Positions 16,556 to 25,207 of a DNA stretch of 48,409 nt are shown here, one piece after another. The DNA comes from Eubacterium sp. CAG:251. Lineage in GTDB: Bacteria; Bacillota; Clostridia; Oscillospirales; Acutalibacteraceae. The stretch is from NCBI GenBank assembly GCA_000436835.1, contig FR889121.1, positions 42,791-91,199 of the forward strand. The letters run 5' to 3'. Position 1 is the stretch's first letter; each line of letters begins with the position of its first letter. Below the pieces are notes generated by a model that worked only from the letters and a program-made list of their open reading frames with translations, was not told the origin of the DNA and searched no databases. A program made the position numbers and the translations under genes.

Positions 16556-19500
16556 AATTCGCCACCTACCTCTAAACATTTTGTAAGAGAGTAAATTTTA
16601 CATTCACCCTCGCCCTCAATTTTGAATTTCATGTGGTCGCACCTGCGTGGTCTGATAGGAAATACAAAAGAATTAATTCCACGTCCTATTATTTCTTTTC
16701 CGCAGCTTTCCCATTTGCCTGAGCTGTTATATTGAATATAAAATCTTGCCTTTGCACCCTGTGCCAAATACATTCTCAATTGAAAACGTGAAACATATTT
16801 TTGATTTGGATATGAATATCCGTAAACACCTGTCTCAACGCTCCAATTGATTTTATCTTCAAGCACATCATAATCATTATCGGCGTCAACAATCTTCACC
16901 TGTTTTTCTGTAACGTAATAAAGCGTGTTGCCGTCGTTAATAAAGCGTGATATTTTTTCTTCTGTTTCCTTAGTCCACATACCCTTTTTAGTGTCGTAAC
17001 AGAAAAGCTCATATTCATTTGTTTTGACGTTTTGCATTGACACGTAATATTTGTTGCCCCAAGCGCCTGCCACAGCGTTCTTGTATTTATCCCTGCCGAG
17101 TGCCGAGGAAATAACGGTTGTACTTCCGTCATAAGCAATAATGCCGTAAACGCTCTTGTAATATAAAACATTATCAATAATCGCAAAGCTTCTCTCGCTG
17201 CCCTCTTCAACACCTTTAAAGTTATTAACCTCAGTGTAGGAAAACTCACTCGGAATTGAGCCGTAAACTATATAGAGCGTGTCCTCTTTAAATACGAGCA
17301 CATTGCCAAGATAATTAACTATTCCTGTAAATCTTCCGTCGCTTCCGACATTAGCCGCCCAACTGTCACTGTTAAGTCCTGAAAAGTCATAATAATTTGT
17401 ATAATCTCCGAGAGCTGATGCATATATCTCGTGGCCGTCTTTTTGGCACAGCCATACTCTGTTACCGCATAAACAGCCAAACGGCATAACATCAGGAAAT
17501 TTTTTTTCAATAGTTATATCAAATTTCGTATCGTTATTAGTAAATCCTGTCAGCCATTCGTTTTCATTCTTTTCGTAATTAATAAGCGGTGCAGAAAAAT
17601 CAATGAAATTATTACCCACCTTGTTTATTCTGTAGTTATTAGTTTTCAATTTCCTTGTTGCACTGTCATATTCAAAAAGGCCTTTTTTGAATTTAGTTAA
17701 GTCAAGTTGACAATCGGCGCTAAACTTAATACTGAACTCAACATTATCGCCCTTACTGAATTTATCGAAGCGTTCCGCCTCGTTATAATAAAAGCTTACA
17801 TAACTTGATATATCGGTCCATAATGTACTGTTGTCATTAAGCTTGACTTTCTTTTGAAGCGTTCCGCTTACTATTCGATAATTGGAATTTGAATTAATGC
17901 TGTAAATATTTGCATTAAAAGTGTTTTCGTCACCGTCGCATGTACATATAACAGAGGATATTTTATTTTCTTTATTGACAGAAAACGTATCCTTGTATGC
18001 AATCTTGCTTACCTTGCCGCTGTCGGTATCTATAATCACTCCGTCCGGGACCACAAGTATCTTCTTACCGCACTTAATTAATGCTTTTTTCTCGCCGTAA
18101 TTTGCGCTCTTAAGCGTTTCAATATTCTTAACGTTCTGATTATCCGCTATCAAGGAACCGCTCATTTTAACATTGGTAACAGACGGTGCGTTTTGTTGCT
18201 TACACGCCCAATCCAAATTAATTACAGAAGTGTTGATTAAATAAGCATTTTTATTTCTTATAATTTCAATGTTTTCTTTATTCGAAAATAACTCACCCTC
18301 TATATCAACCTGACTGTTATCTTTGCTGAGCACGCTTTTTATGTTTGATGAAAATTCGCAAATAAGGTTATATTTAAATTGCCAGCCCCTTTTCGGCACA
18401 TCATATCCGTTGGCGTCCTTTTCAATGCCTGATAAATCAACCACATAGCTAAATTGCAACGGTGTTGTATTTGCAATAAGTTCATAATGCGGAGTGGCGA
18501 CATTTTCGGGCATTTTATGTTTCCACAAATTGCCTTCTTTATAAAAAATTATTGCAAATACTATTTCAATGTCATATTTACTCTCCACATACTGTTTATT
18601 TAAAACGTAACAGCCGAATTTTCTTTCATCGGCATTATGGATAGCACCATTTTTATCAGAATAGTAAAAAACCTGAGAGCCTTTTTTCTTTGCGAAGTCT
18701 CCTTGATATGCTTCGTAATATTCATTGACTGCCTCTTCAACATAAGGATAAAGTTTCGTTATATTGTCGCAATAGAGCATGCCGGTTGCTTTTTCCCATT
18801 TGTTTAATAACATTTCAGAAAAATTAGCGATTTGGTCTTCGGAAAGATAATAGTCTTGATAGTCGTCAAATTGCATATAAAGCTTAGACTTACTTACTCT
18901 GTTTTTTATATCCAAGTATTTATAATCATCATCCGTAAAAGCGTGTATCGGATTGTCAACTACCTTTTTAAGCCCGGTTGTATAAAAATAATGCTGCGTT
19001 TCTACATTTGATTCATCATTGTATATGTCAATAATAGTCTGTGCGGCGCTCTTCCAATCGTTGAATATACCTAAATACTGAGCCTTGCCGCAGCATAAAG
19101 TCTTTATATTATCTACGTTATCGCCTAAATTAAAAGCGGCAGCGTTTTGACTTACATACCACTTTTCGCCGTGTTTATCTGTATATTCTTTTATATACGT
19201 GCAGTCCTTAAACGTTTCGTTCCAATTAATCTGTTCATTAAAGAAAGCGTCGTTATAATATATTTTTATTGCACTTTCCTTTTTAGATATGAGCATAGGA
19301 AACGTCCACGGTGCTCCGTCGTCAGTAGTGGTAATGATTGCGCCGAGGCAAATATCATTTGAGGAAATGCTGTCTTTCGTTCGGTATTCAAACCAACGTC
19401 CGTATATATTGCATATCGGCTCTCCTCTGCCATAGAAACACCACTTATCCTGAAACTCCTTAAGCAAATTGTTTTGATATGTAATCGTACCTTCAATATC

Positions 19501-19866
19501 GCTTTTGGCAAATGAATATACTGCGTTTTGTGTATCCTTTAAAATCTGCCCTTCAGCAGTAACCGTACCGCCCTGCTGCATTGCACAGTTTTGTAATAGA
19601 GAAACATTGCCATTAACAATAGCGGCGTCAAAAGCACCTCTGCGTGTTTGAATAGTCAAATCATTATTTGATATCGTGTTTTCATAATCACTCGTCACAA
19701 TACCACGCTTATTTCTTACACTTGCAACCGGGTAATCATCAAGCGTCATATTTTCCATATCATACCAAGCACCGTTTTGCGCTCGCTCGTTATGGTCTAA
19801 GCCCTTAAATTCTTCAATATTTTCTTTCGTGACGTTATACGCATTAAGCGACTGCGGTAATTTCAT
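16552..19866 (-). CDS. Large beta-propeller tail protein of the short-tailed-phage tail-tube/stabilisation type
   Basis: 1104 residues, beta-rich. The C-terminal third carries propeller-like blades: MPFGCLCGNRVWLCQKDGHE, YASALGDYTNYYDFSGLNSD, GIVNYLGNVLVFKEDTLYIV, GIIAYDGSTTVISSALGRDK, YELFCYDTKKGMWTKETEEK. This series is characteristic of tail proteins that close the connector in P22- and T7-like phages (tail-stabilisation or tubular-B-like roles). The middle contains long insertions with no recognised motif. N-terminus KLPQSLNAYNV. It lies 12 bp after the putative connector gene, as expected for a head-tail joining pair. Likely part of the short tail; the exact homologue cannot be fixed by eye. 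Confidence 0.7.
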   Translation of the reverse strand: MKLPQSLNAYNVTKENIEEFKGLDHNERAQNGAWYDMENMTLDDYPVASVRNKRGIVTSDYENTISNNDLTIQTRRGAFDAAIVNGNVSLLQNCAMQQGGTVTAEGQILKDTQNAVYSFAKSDIEGTITYQNNLLKEFQDKWCFYGRGEPICNIYGRWFEYRTKDSISSNDICLGAIITTTDDGAPWTFPMLISKKESAIKIYYNDAFFNEQINWNETFKDCTYIKEYTDKHGEKWYVSQNAAAFNLGDNVDNIKTLCCGKAQYLGIFNDWKSAAQTIIDIYNDESNVETQHYFYTTGLKKVVDNPIHAFTDDDYKYLDIKNRVSKSKLYMQFDDYQDYYLSEDQIANFSEMLLNKWEKATGMLYCDNITKLYPYVEEAVNEYYEAYQGDFAKKKGSQVFYYSDKNGAIHNADERKFGCYVLNKQYVESKYDIEIVFAIIFYKEGNLWKHKMPENVATPHYELIANTTPLQFSYVVDLSGIEKDANGYDVPKRGWQFKYNLICEFSSNIKSVLSKDNSQVDIEGELFSNKENIEIIRNKNAYLINTSVINLDWACKQQNAPSVTNVKMSGSLIADNQNVKNIETLKSANYGEKKALIKCGKKILVVPDGVIIDTDSGKVSKIAYKDTFSVNKENKISSVICTCDGDENTFNANIYSINSNSNYRIVSGTLQKKVKLNDNSTLWTDISSYVSFYYNEAERFDKFSKGDNVEFSIKFSADCQLDLTKFKKGLFEYDSATRKLKTNNYRINKVGNNFIDFSAPLINYEKNENEWLTGFTNNDTKFDITIEKKFPDVMPFGCLCGNRVWLCQKDGHEIYASALGDYTNYYDFSGLNSDSWAANVGSDGRFTGIVNYLGNVLVFKEDTLYIVYGSIPSEFSYTEVNNFKGVEEGSERSFAIIDNVLYYKSVYGIIAYDGSTTVISSALGRDKYKNAVAGAWGNKYYVSMQNVKTNEYELFCYDTKKGMWTKETEEKISRFINDGNTLYYVTEKQVKIVDADNDYDVLEDKINWSVETGVYGYSYPNQKYVSRFQLRMYLAQGAKARFYIQYNSSGKWESCGKEIIGRGINSFVFPIRPRRCDHMKFKIEGEGECKIYSLTKCLEVGGEL

Positions 19867-19878
19867 ATTTTCGCCCCC

Positions 19879-20256
19879 TTATAATCTGTAGCCGTGCACA
19901 CCTATAGGTCTGTGTGCTCGGTTATATGCAGCATAGAAATTGTCATAATAGCTTTGAAACATTGTCATAGCATTATTCATTCTGTCAATTTCGCCGTTAG
20001 CATAGTGAACACTCTTTTCAAGCCAAAATCTATATAACTCGCTGTATTCGAGCGGCACTATCATTTGTGTATTTATATCTGTATCGGAACTGTATCCGTT
20101 AAATGCAATTTTGTCAGCGTCCCTATGTGTTTTTATAATATCGTTATAAATCTGTGCCTCTATCTCGTTTAGCCACCTTATCTTTTCCTCGTCTGAATAC
20201 TGATTAGGCACTTGATTGTCAAAATAGCTTAATACCTCGCCAATTGTAGTTTTCAT
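19879..20256 (-). CDS. Putative head-tail connector/adaptor protein
   Basis: 125 residues, almost entirely helical: IGEVLSYFDNQVPNQYSDEE, KIRWLNEIEAQIYNDIIKTH, LYRFWLEKSVHYANGEIDRM, MTMFQSYYDNFYAAYNR. The pattern of an N-terminal helix with WLNEIE and later a Y-x-x-W/F-L-E helix is common among gp6/gp4-like connectors that bind below the portal. Its place between capsid and tail propeller supports this. Start ATG follows GAGGTGAAAG. The function is inferred from position and helical pattern. Confidence 0.6.
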   Translation of the reverse strand: MKTTIGEVLSYFDNQVPNQYSDEEKIRWLNEIEAQIYNDIIKTHRDADKIAFNGYSSDTDINTQMIVPLEYSELYRFWLEKSVHYANGEIDRMNNAMTMFQSYYDNFYAAYNRAHRPIGVHGYRL

Positions 20257-20277
20257 ATTTCTTTCACCTCAAATAGC

Positions 20278-20305
20278 AAAGGGCAAGGATTTCTCCCTGC
20301 CCTTT
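20278..20305 (-). terminator. Hairpin between head gene and connector gene
   Basis: Stem AAAGGGCA / TGCCCTTT with further pairing across AGG/CC. On the minus strand it is followed only by GCTATTTG, so the U tract is weak. It may lower expression of the tail genes or be an RNA-processing site rather than a full terminator. Confidence 0.5.
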
Positions 20306-20322
20306 AAAATTACAACAAAGAG

Positions 20323-20733
20323 TTAAAGCGTTACCTCTTTAGTTCCCTCATTTGCTCTTATATATGAATGCTCAACCTCTCTGAGATTAAGGCTCATTTT
20401 AAGTCGGTCGGCATATTTTTTCTTGATTTTGCAAACCTTGCCACGTGGGACGAACATTGCCACGCCGTTTACTGCAACATATTCGCCTCTTGGGTCGTCA
20501 TTAGGTCCAAGATACATAGGAATTTTAATAATTTCCATTTCCTCGCCCTCATGGTTATCCTGAATAAATTCAGGCTTTTCCTGCAAGGCCTCTATGGTCT
20601 CATTCTGTTTTTTAAGCTTTTCGGCAAGAATAGCGTCAAGCTCTTCCTGTGTATATGTTTTTGCTGTTGTTTTTTCAACAACTGCGGTTTCTTCAATCGC
20701 CGCATTTTCTGCGGCTGCCTTACTTTTTGCCAT
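20323..20733 (-). CDS. Head-region protein, unknown (possible capsid accessory)
   Basis: 136 residues from ATG at 20733, 10 nt after AAAGGAGC. Acidic, Ala/Glu/Thr-rich N-terminus with EELDAILAEKLKKQNETIEA, then a compact C-terminal part: EIIKIPMYLGPNDDPRGEYV, AVNGVAMFVPRGKVCKIKKK, NLREVEHSYIRAN. The second half resembles short proteins encoded right after capsid genes in many Firmicutes phages, with a V-x-V-N-G-x-x-x-x-V-P-R-G segment. It could decorate the head or help completion. A hairpin follows the gene. No further function can be read. Confidence 0.65.
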   Translation of the reverse strand: MAKSKAAAENAAIEETAVVEKTTAKTYTQEELDAILAEKLKKQNETIEALQEKPEFIQDNHEGEEMEIIKIPMYLGPNDDPRGEYVAVNGVAMFVPRGKVCKIKKKYADRLKMSLNLREVEHSYIRANEGTKEVTL

Positions 20734-20751
20734 AATATTCACGCTCCTTTA

Positions 20752-21795
20752 TTAGTTAGCTTCATCATCATTTGCAAACTCTGCTGATACAGTTTCAATG
20801 CTGAGAAGTCGTGTAGGATATAGCACAGCAGAAGCAGTAGAAAACTTAAAGCCTACCGAGCCTCTCTGTTCGAGTGGGTCGCTTGCGCCGCTTGAGCCGA
20901 CCTGCTTAACAATCATCTTAAGGCTTGCACCGTCAGGCTTAACAACGCCCCAAGCGTCCTTACCGAAAATAAGAGTTGAATATACGCTGTAGCCTACCGG
21001 GCAATTATCGGTATACACCTTAGCATTGGGGCTTTCAACAAAACGCACACCGTGAAGCTCACCGATTTCGCCATTAAAGATTTCTTTTGTTGCAGAATAC
21101 TTATGTGCCTCTTCCCAACCTTTGCTGTCTCTTAAGTCAAAAGAAACAGACGGATGAATAATACCGATATATGAGCCGTTGATTTTAGGCGCTTTATTCT
21201 TCTTAAGAATTGAAACAGCTTTATTGATAACTCTCGGTGTGAGCTGACAAGTGTTATCGAGTTTATCACGTGAAGCAACTGCCGTGCCGTCACTCTTACG
21301 TGGGAAAAGTACATTCTTAACAGCCTCAGTCATAACAGAGTTACGTGTAACAATATCCATTGTCTGTGCCGCAAGGTCACCAAATAATTCGGTAGCACCG
21401 CCGATTACATCATCAAGGTGCGCAAGACTAAGTACATCTGTTACATAAGCATAACGGCCATACTGATGAACTTCCGCTTCAATGCTTGTCTGTCCGAGCT
21501 TGTCACCTGTAGGTGTAATACCTTCCTGAAGCGGAACAGTTGAAACGGTAAATGTATTCCATTTACGCCACTCAGCCTTTTTACCTCTGTGCTTCGGCAA
21601 TGGCTGCTGCTTGCCAAACTGTGCAAAATATGTTTGGCTACCCACATTTCGAAGCAATGCGGTGTCATAAAAGATTTTCATACCCGGTGACAAATCGCTG
21701 TCGCCGGTTGTGTTAAGTACAGCGTCAGCAAAAAGCTGTGCGCTGTATTTCTTTGCGCTGATACTTGCGCTTTTTAATGATTTAATAATATTCAT
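20752..21795 (-). CDS. Major capsid protein, N4-gp56 family
   Basis: 347 residues. Signature segments are SPGMKIFYDTALLRNVGSQT, FGKQQPLPKHRGKKAEWRKW, VPLQEGITPTGDKLGQTSIE, VHQYGRYAYVTDVLSLAHLD and FGDLAAQTMDIVTRNSVMTE, which fit the N4-gp56-type major capsid family. It forms the icosahedral shell. The N-terminus ends in SAQLFAD, with QLFA at residues 20-23, a match to the processing site of Prp-type proteases; the scaffold has the same motif and a Prp homologue is encoded just upstream. Start ATG follows AAAGGGAGC. A mature protein starting at Asp24 is predicted. Confidence 0.88.
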   Translation of the reverse strand: MNIIKSLKSASISAKKYSAQLFADAVLNTTGDSDLSPGMKIFYDTALLRNVGSQTYFAQFGKQQPLPKHRGKKAEWRKWNTFTVSTVPLQEGITPTGDKLGQTSIEAEVHQYGRYAYVTDVLSLAHLDDVIGGATELFGDLAAQTMDIVTRNSVMTEAVKNVLFPRKSDGTAVASRDKLDNTCQLTPRVINKAVSILKKNKAPKINGSYIGIIHPSVSFDLRDSKGWEEAHKYSATKEIFNGEIGELHGVRFVESPNAKVYTDNCPVGYSVYSTLIFGKDAWGVVKPDGASLKMIVKQVGSSGASDPLEQRGSVGFKFSTASAVLYPTRLLSIETVSAEFANDDEAN

Positions 21796-21834
21796 AATGC
21801 TCCCTTTCTGCTGAAAGTAAGAGCGAATTACATA

Positions 21835-22713
21835 TTATTTTGACAAATATTTCATAAAATTATTTTCGTCAATTTTTTCACCCATACTCGCAGCATTTAA
21901 TAATTCTTTGATTTGATTTTGATTTAATTTGTCAAAAGACATTCCGCTGTAATTAGAGGCCTGCTGCTGTGATGTTCCGTTTTCAATCGGACGGTTAGCA
22001 TTAGCCCTCATTGTGTCGGCGATATCCTGTCGGCTTTGATTGTATGCGTAACCCATAGCACCACTAAGAATTTCCGGCAAATGGATTTGTTCATAGGCGT
22101 CCTTAACACTCATACCACGATTAAGCCATTCACGGAATTTATCGTTTTTACTTTCCAACTCGAAATTGAAATTCGGATAATACTCTTTTAATTCTTCGGC
22201 TTCTTGCAACCAAGCGTTATACTGATTTTGAAAAGCTGCTCTTTGAGCGTCCTGCTGCTGTCTGATTTCATCTCGCCTGATGATTCTCTCAGCCTGCATA
22301 AGCTCCTTAGCCTGCTCAACCGTAACGCCTCTCTCGGTTGCAATTTCTTCATAAATCGAATTGTCGTTGTCAATAGCTGATACAATCGAATCAATATCCG
22401 TCGAATCTTTAATTCCGTATTTAGCGGCGAATTTTTCAAGTGCCGGGGTAAGCTTGTTTCTGAAATCTATACCCTCTTGAATTTGCGCATTTGCTTTGCT
22501 CATACGCTTGTTAAGCGCCTTATCAAATTTAGCTTGATAATCTTGCTTGTATCTGCCCTTGATTAAATCGTCAAAGCTTTCTTCCTTAGCGTCTTGTGTG
22601 CCTGTCGCACCGTCAACATTGGTATCAACCGTACCCTCAGCTGTTGTACCTACTCCGTCAGCTCCTGCAGTAGCCGCACCGTCGGCAAATAACTGAATAT
22701 GATATTTCTGCAT
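21835..22713 (-). CDS. Capsid scaffolding protein
   Basis: 292 residues, acidic and helical, immediately upstream of the capsid gene, as scaffolds are. Begins MQKYHIQLFADGAATAGADG, with the QLFA motif at residues 7-10. A disordered Gly/Thr/Asp stretch is followed by long helices (FDDLIKGRYKQDYQAKFDKA, AERIIRRDEIRQQQDAQRAA, EAEELKEYYPNFNFELES) and FREWLNRGMSVKDAYEQIH, a block frequent in phage scaffolds. The C-terminal segment FDKLNQNQIKELLNAASMGE may bind capsid. It directs assembly and is later removed. It is the first gene after a late promoter element. Confidence 0.8.
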   Translation of the reverse strand: MQKYHIQLFADGAATAGADGVGTTAEGTVDTNVDGATGTQDAKEESFDDLIKGRYKQDYQAKFDKALNKRMSKANAQIQEGIDFRNKLTPALEKFAAKYGIKDSTDIDSIVSAIDNDNSIYEEIATERGVTVEQAKELMQAERIIRRDEIRQQQDAQRAAFQNQYNAWLQEAEELKEYYPNFNFELESKNDKFREWLNRGMSVKDAYEQIHLPEILSGAMGYAYNQSRQDIADTMRANANRPIENGTSQQQASNYSGMSFDKLNQNQIKELLNAASMGEKIDENNFMKYLSK

Positions 22714-22783
22714 AATAATGCTCCCTGCTGATTAAGTCAGCGAATCTGTAATCTGTGGGTTAAGCCCACGGCTCTTTATCCTC

Positions 22784-22819
22784 ATTATACCTAAGGGTGT
22801 TATTTCAATGTCACACCCT
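22784..22819 (-). promoter_or_regulatory. Late promoter element, copy 2 (scaffold/capsid unit)
   Basis: Minus strand GAGGGTGTGACATT followed exactly 19 nt after GTGACA by TATAAT (plus 22784-22789). ACACCCT within the spacer can pair with AGGGTGT, giving a hairpin immediately after the prp stop codon. The expected start is near 22777. A small GTGGG/CCCAC hairpin lies in the leader (22755-22769). Confidence 0.65.
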
Positions 22820-23139
22820 CAAAATAACTTTTTTACATTTTTTTCAAACTCTTCCGAAAGCCAACTAACACCCTGCTTTACCGTTTCAAAAGCGCTTGCA
22901 ATTTCTTTATAATATCGCTTTTTTGGATAAGCACATATAAGCGCATATCCGTCCTCAACAATAATTAGTGCCGGTATTTTTAACTTATTTTCGTTTTCTT
23001 CAAGCGTTTTTGCAAGTGCAACAATAAGTGTAGAAACACCGGCGCAAGCTATGTCCTTACCTTTTTCGGCATATCTGCAATGTCCCTCAGCCTTTAATTC
23101 AAAGCCGTTTCTTATCTCTCTGTATGTAATCTCAACCAT
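22819..23139 (-). CDS. prp: Prp-type cysteine protease (L27-processing protease family)
   Basis: 106 residues. His20 in AEGHCRYAEKG and Cys32 in DIACAGVSTLIVALA are in the positions of the catalytic His-Cys pair of Prp. Host Prp removes the N-terminal leader of ribosomal protein L27 after a LQFFA-like sequence in Firmicutes, and related phage heads use the same enzyme on scaffold and capsid. Here the gene sits between portal and scaffold, and both scaffold and capsid carry QLFAD near their N-termini. It therefore probably matures the phage head. The length is normal for the family. It may also act on host L27, but that is not shown. Confidence 0.88.
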   Translation of the reverse strand: MVEITYREIRNGFELKAEGHCRYAEKGKDIACAGVSTLIVALAKTLEENENKLKIPALIIVEDGYALICAYPKKRYYKEIASAFETVKQGVSWLSEEFEKNVKKLF

Positions 23140-23153
23140 TATTCTTTACTCTC

Positions 23154-25196
23154 CTATCTCGGCTGTGCCGATTCATTAGCCTTTTGCGCCGCCTGCTCGG
23201 CAAGTGAGCCTTTGTCGCCTCTCTGTACGCTTTGCATTCCCTCCGGCTTTGTGCTTTCCATATTTGCACTGCCGCTTGTTGAAGCCTGCGCTACATCAGG
23301 ACTGTTGCCCTGCTGCTTTCCTTTCATTCCTGTAAGGTTGCTGTTGTCAATGTTCAAATCGCACATTACCTTAAGCTTTTCGTTTTCCTGCTGCAATTGT
23401 TGTAATTGCATTTGTGCCTGCTGTAAAGCGTCAAGCAAAGTTCCGTTTTTCTTAATTTGATTTATAACGTCGCTCTTGTGGTCGAAATCCATAATATTAA
23501 GGCAAGCAAGTGATTGGTCGGTGTTCTGCGGATTAAAGAACCCTGCGCTGTAAAGCTGCAGCGCAAGTTCATTTTGTGCTGCCTTGCTGTACGGTGAAGC
23601 CTTTTGCGCCGCCACCTCAATATCAAACTCAGGCAGATATTGTGCCGTATCGCCTTGAAGCGTCTGCCTTTCCTGCAATTTCAAATTGCTGTTATCGTAT
23701 GTATCAAAATCGTCGGTGCCGTCGTCACCTGTTATCCTTACATATCTCGGCAAATCATAAAACTGTCTCATACGCTCAATTATGAGGTAGATTATATTTT
23801 CAAAAGCGTCATACGTGCCCTTAATTGCCATTCTGCTTACCTTTGAACCTGTTTCGATAAGTGCAGAAATAGCGCTTGCGGCAGTAACGCCACTTGCTGT
23901 ACCGCCTGTTGATACATCACGGTTAGCTGTTGTTTCTTTAATCTCGTTAATCTTGCTGTCTCGTTGAGTAAATACTGCGCTGTCAAGTCCTCTAACATTA
24001 ATTTCCCTTAAATCATCTTGACCGAGGTTTGTATTTGTTTTAACAAAAGGTTGCGTCCAATCGAGAAACTCTTCCTCGTTTATCTCGCTGTCTTGCCGCT
24101 CAAAATAGCGTGGCGTTGAGTTCATCAATACATTTTGGAGTATTCCTGCGTCCATTTTGTCAATGTATTCTTGCGGTTGCTTGCCTACGTCAATAAAGCC
24201 GAAGCCTGCAATAGTGCCCTGCATAGGAAACATAACATCAAAAACAAACGGATAATTACCGTCGTCATAATAGCCGTTCGGATATTCGTCAGGCTCATTT
24301 TCGGTTGCAAACAGCACAATATTATTAACGAATTTGCAGTAGTGAAGCTTGCCGTCTTTTTTATACCACCAATCAATAACAAGGCTCTTATCGGTCGTAT
24401 CGATATAGTCCTCATACAAATACTGCTTTAAATCAACTTCACCGTCGCTTGTTATATTTTCAGCCTCACTCGGATATTGCTTTTTCAGTAGGTCTGTATC
24501 AACAAGCTCAACAGTAAATACATTTCGGCTTTTCTGAATATTCGTTATACCGCCCTGCCAAAAGATTGAAAGAATATTTATATTTTGAATTTCAACGTCG
24601 CCTATGCCGTCCTTTTTCGGATTCCAACCTACGTATGTTATGCCGGTACCGCTCTTGCTTTTTTCGGATATATCTGCAATGTACGTTTTGTAAAATTTAT
24701 TTCGCTTCAAAATCATAGGAATAACATTCTTAAGTCTTTCCGCTTCAGGAACGTCGCCGCCTGTCCTTGCCCTTATATTTGCTTCGGGATAATTATCTGA
24801 GAAGTCGGCAATCTTATTAGTAATTGAGTTGAACAGCCACGCTGATGAAGAGGGCGTTTCAATACCGTTAGGATTTTCCCTATCTGCCTTTGCTGCGTCC
24901 TTTTTCTTTATCTGCTCCCAATTATGTATCTTCCACCACTCTTCGTTGTTTACAACTCTGCTTTCAAGCGATTGCTTTTGTTGCTTGTATTTCTGCAGTG
25001 TTTCACGTGCTTTGATTATTTCTTCAACACCGATTACCTTTAATCGCTTGCCGCCGGACTTGCCGCTTTCGTGCACTTCAAGCCCATTTGCCTGATTAAA
25101 GCTGTCAGCCTTATTCATAGGCTTGTCCGCCTGCTGCTCAGTTTCTTTCAAAACCTTATTGTTTTTTTCGTCCATAGGATTTTTGTACTTACTCAT
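23154..25196 (-). CDS. Portal protein
   Basis: 680 residues, in the canonical place right after terL (12-bp gap). Helical N-terminal region IKARETLQKYKQQKQSLESR and WWKIHNWEQIKKKDAAKADR, then a core with SSSAWLFNSITNKIADFSDN and YPEANIRARTGGDVPEAERL, GTGITYVGWNPKKDGIGDVE, and the stem/crown region MAIKGTYDAFENIIYLIIER. The C-terminus is a Gln-rich coiled coil (LQQAQMQLQQLQQENEKLK) ending in a disordered Ser/Gly/Gln tail. Twelve copies would form the DNA channel at one capsid vertex. The length fits short-tailed-phage portals. Identification rests on position plus the typical N-terminal ...ITNKIADF.. portal pattern. Confidence 0.82.
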   Translation of the reverse strand: MSKYKNPMDEKNNKVLKETEQQADKPMNKADSFNQANGLEVHESGKSGGKRLKVIGVEEIIKARETLQKYKQQKQSLESRVVNNEEWWKIHNWEQIKKKDAAKADRENPNGIETPSSSAWLFNSITNKIADFSDNYPEANIRARTGGDVPEAERLKNVIPMILKRNKFYKTYIADISEKSKSGTGITYVGWNPKKDGIGDVEIQNINILSIFWQGGITNIQKSRNVFTVELVDTDLLKKQYPSEAENITSDGEVDLKQYLYEDYIDTTDKSLVIDWWYKKDGKLHYCKFVNNIVLFATENEPDEYPNGYYDDGNYPFVFDVMFPMQGTIAGFGFIDVGKQPQEYIDKMDAGILQNVLMNSTPRYFERQDSEINEEEFLDWTQPFVKTNTNLGQDDLREINVRGLDSAVFTQRDSKINEIKETTANRDVSTGGTASGVTAASAISALIETGSKVSRMAIKGTYDAFENIIYLIIERMRQFYDLPRYVRITGDDGTDDFDTYDNSNLKLQERQTLQGDTAQYLPEFDIEVAAQKASPYSKAAQNELALQLYSAGFFNPQNTDQSLACLNIMDFDHKSDVINQIKKNGTLLDALQQAQMQLQQLQQENEKLKVMCDLNIDNSNLTGMKGKQQGNSPDVAQASTSGSANMESTKPEGMQSVQRGDKGSLAEQAAQKANESAQPR

Positions 25197-25207
25197 TTTT
25201 CTGCTCC

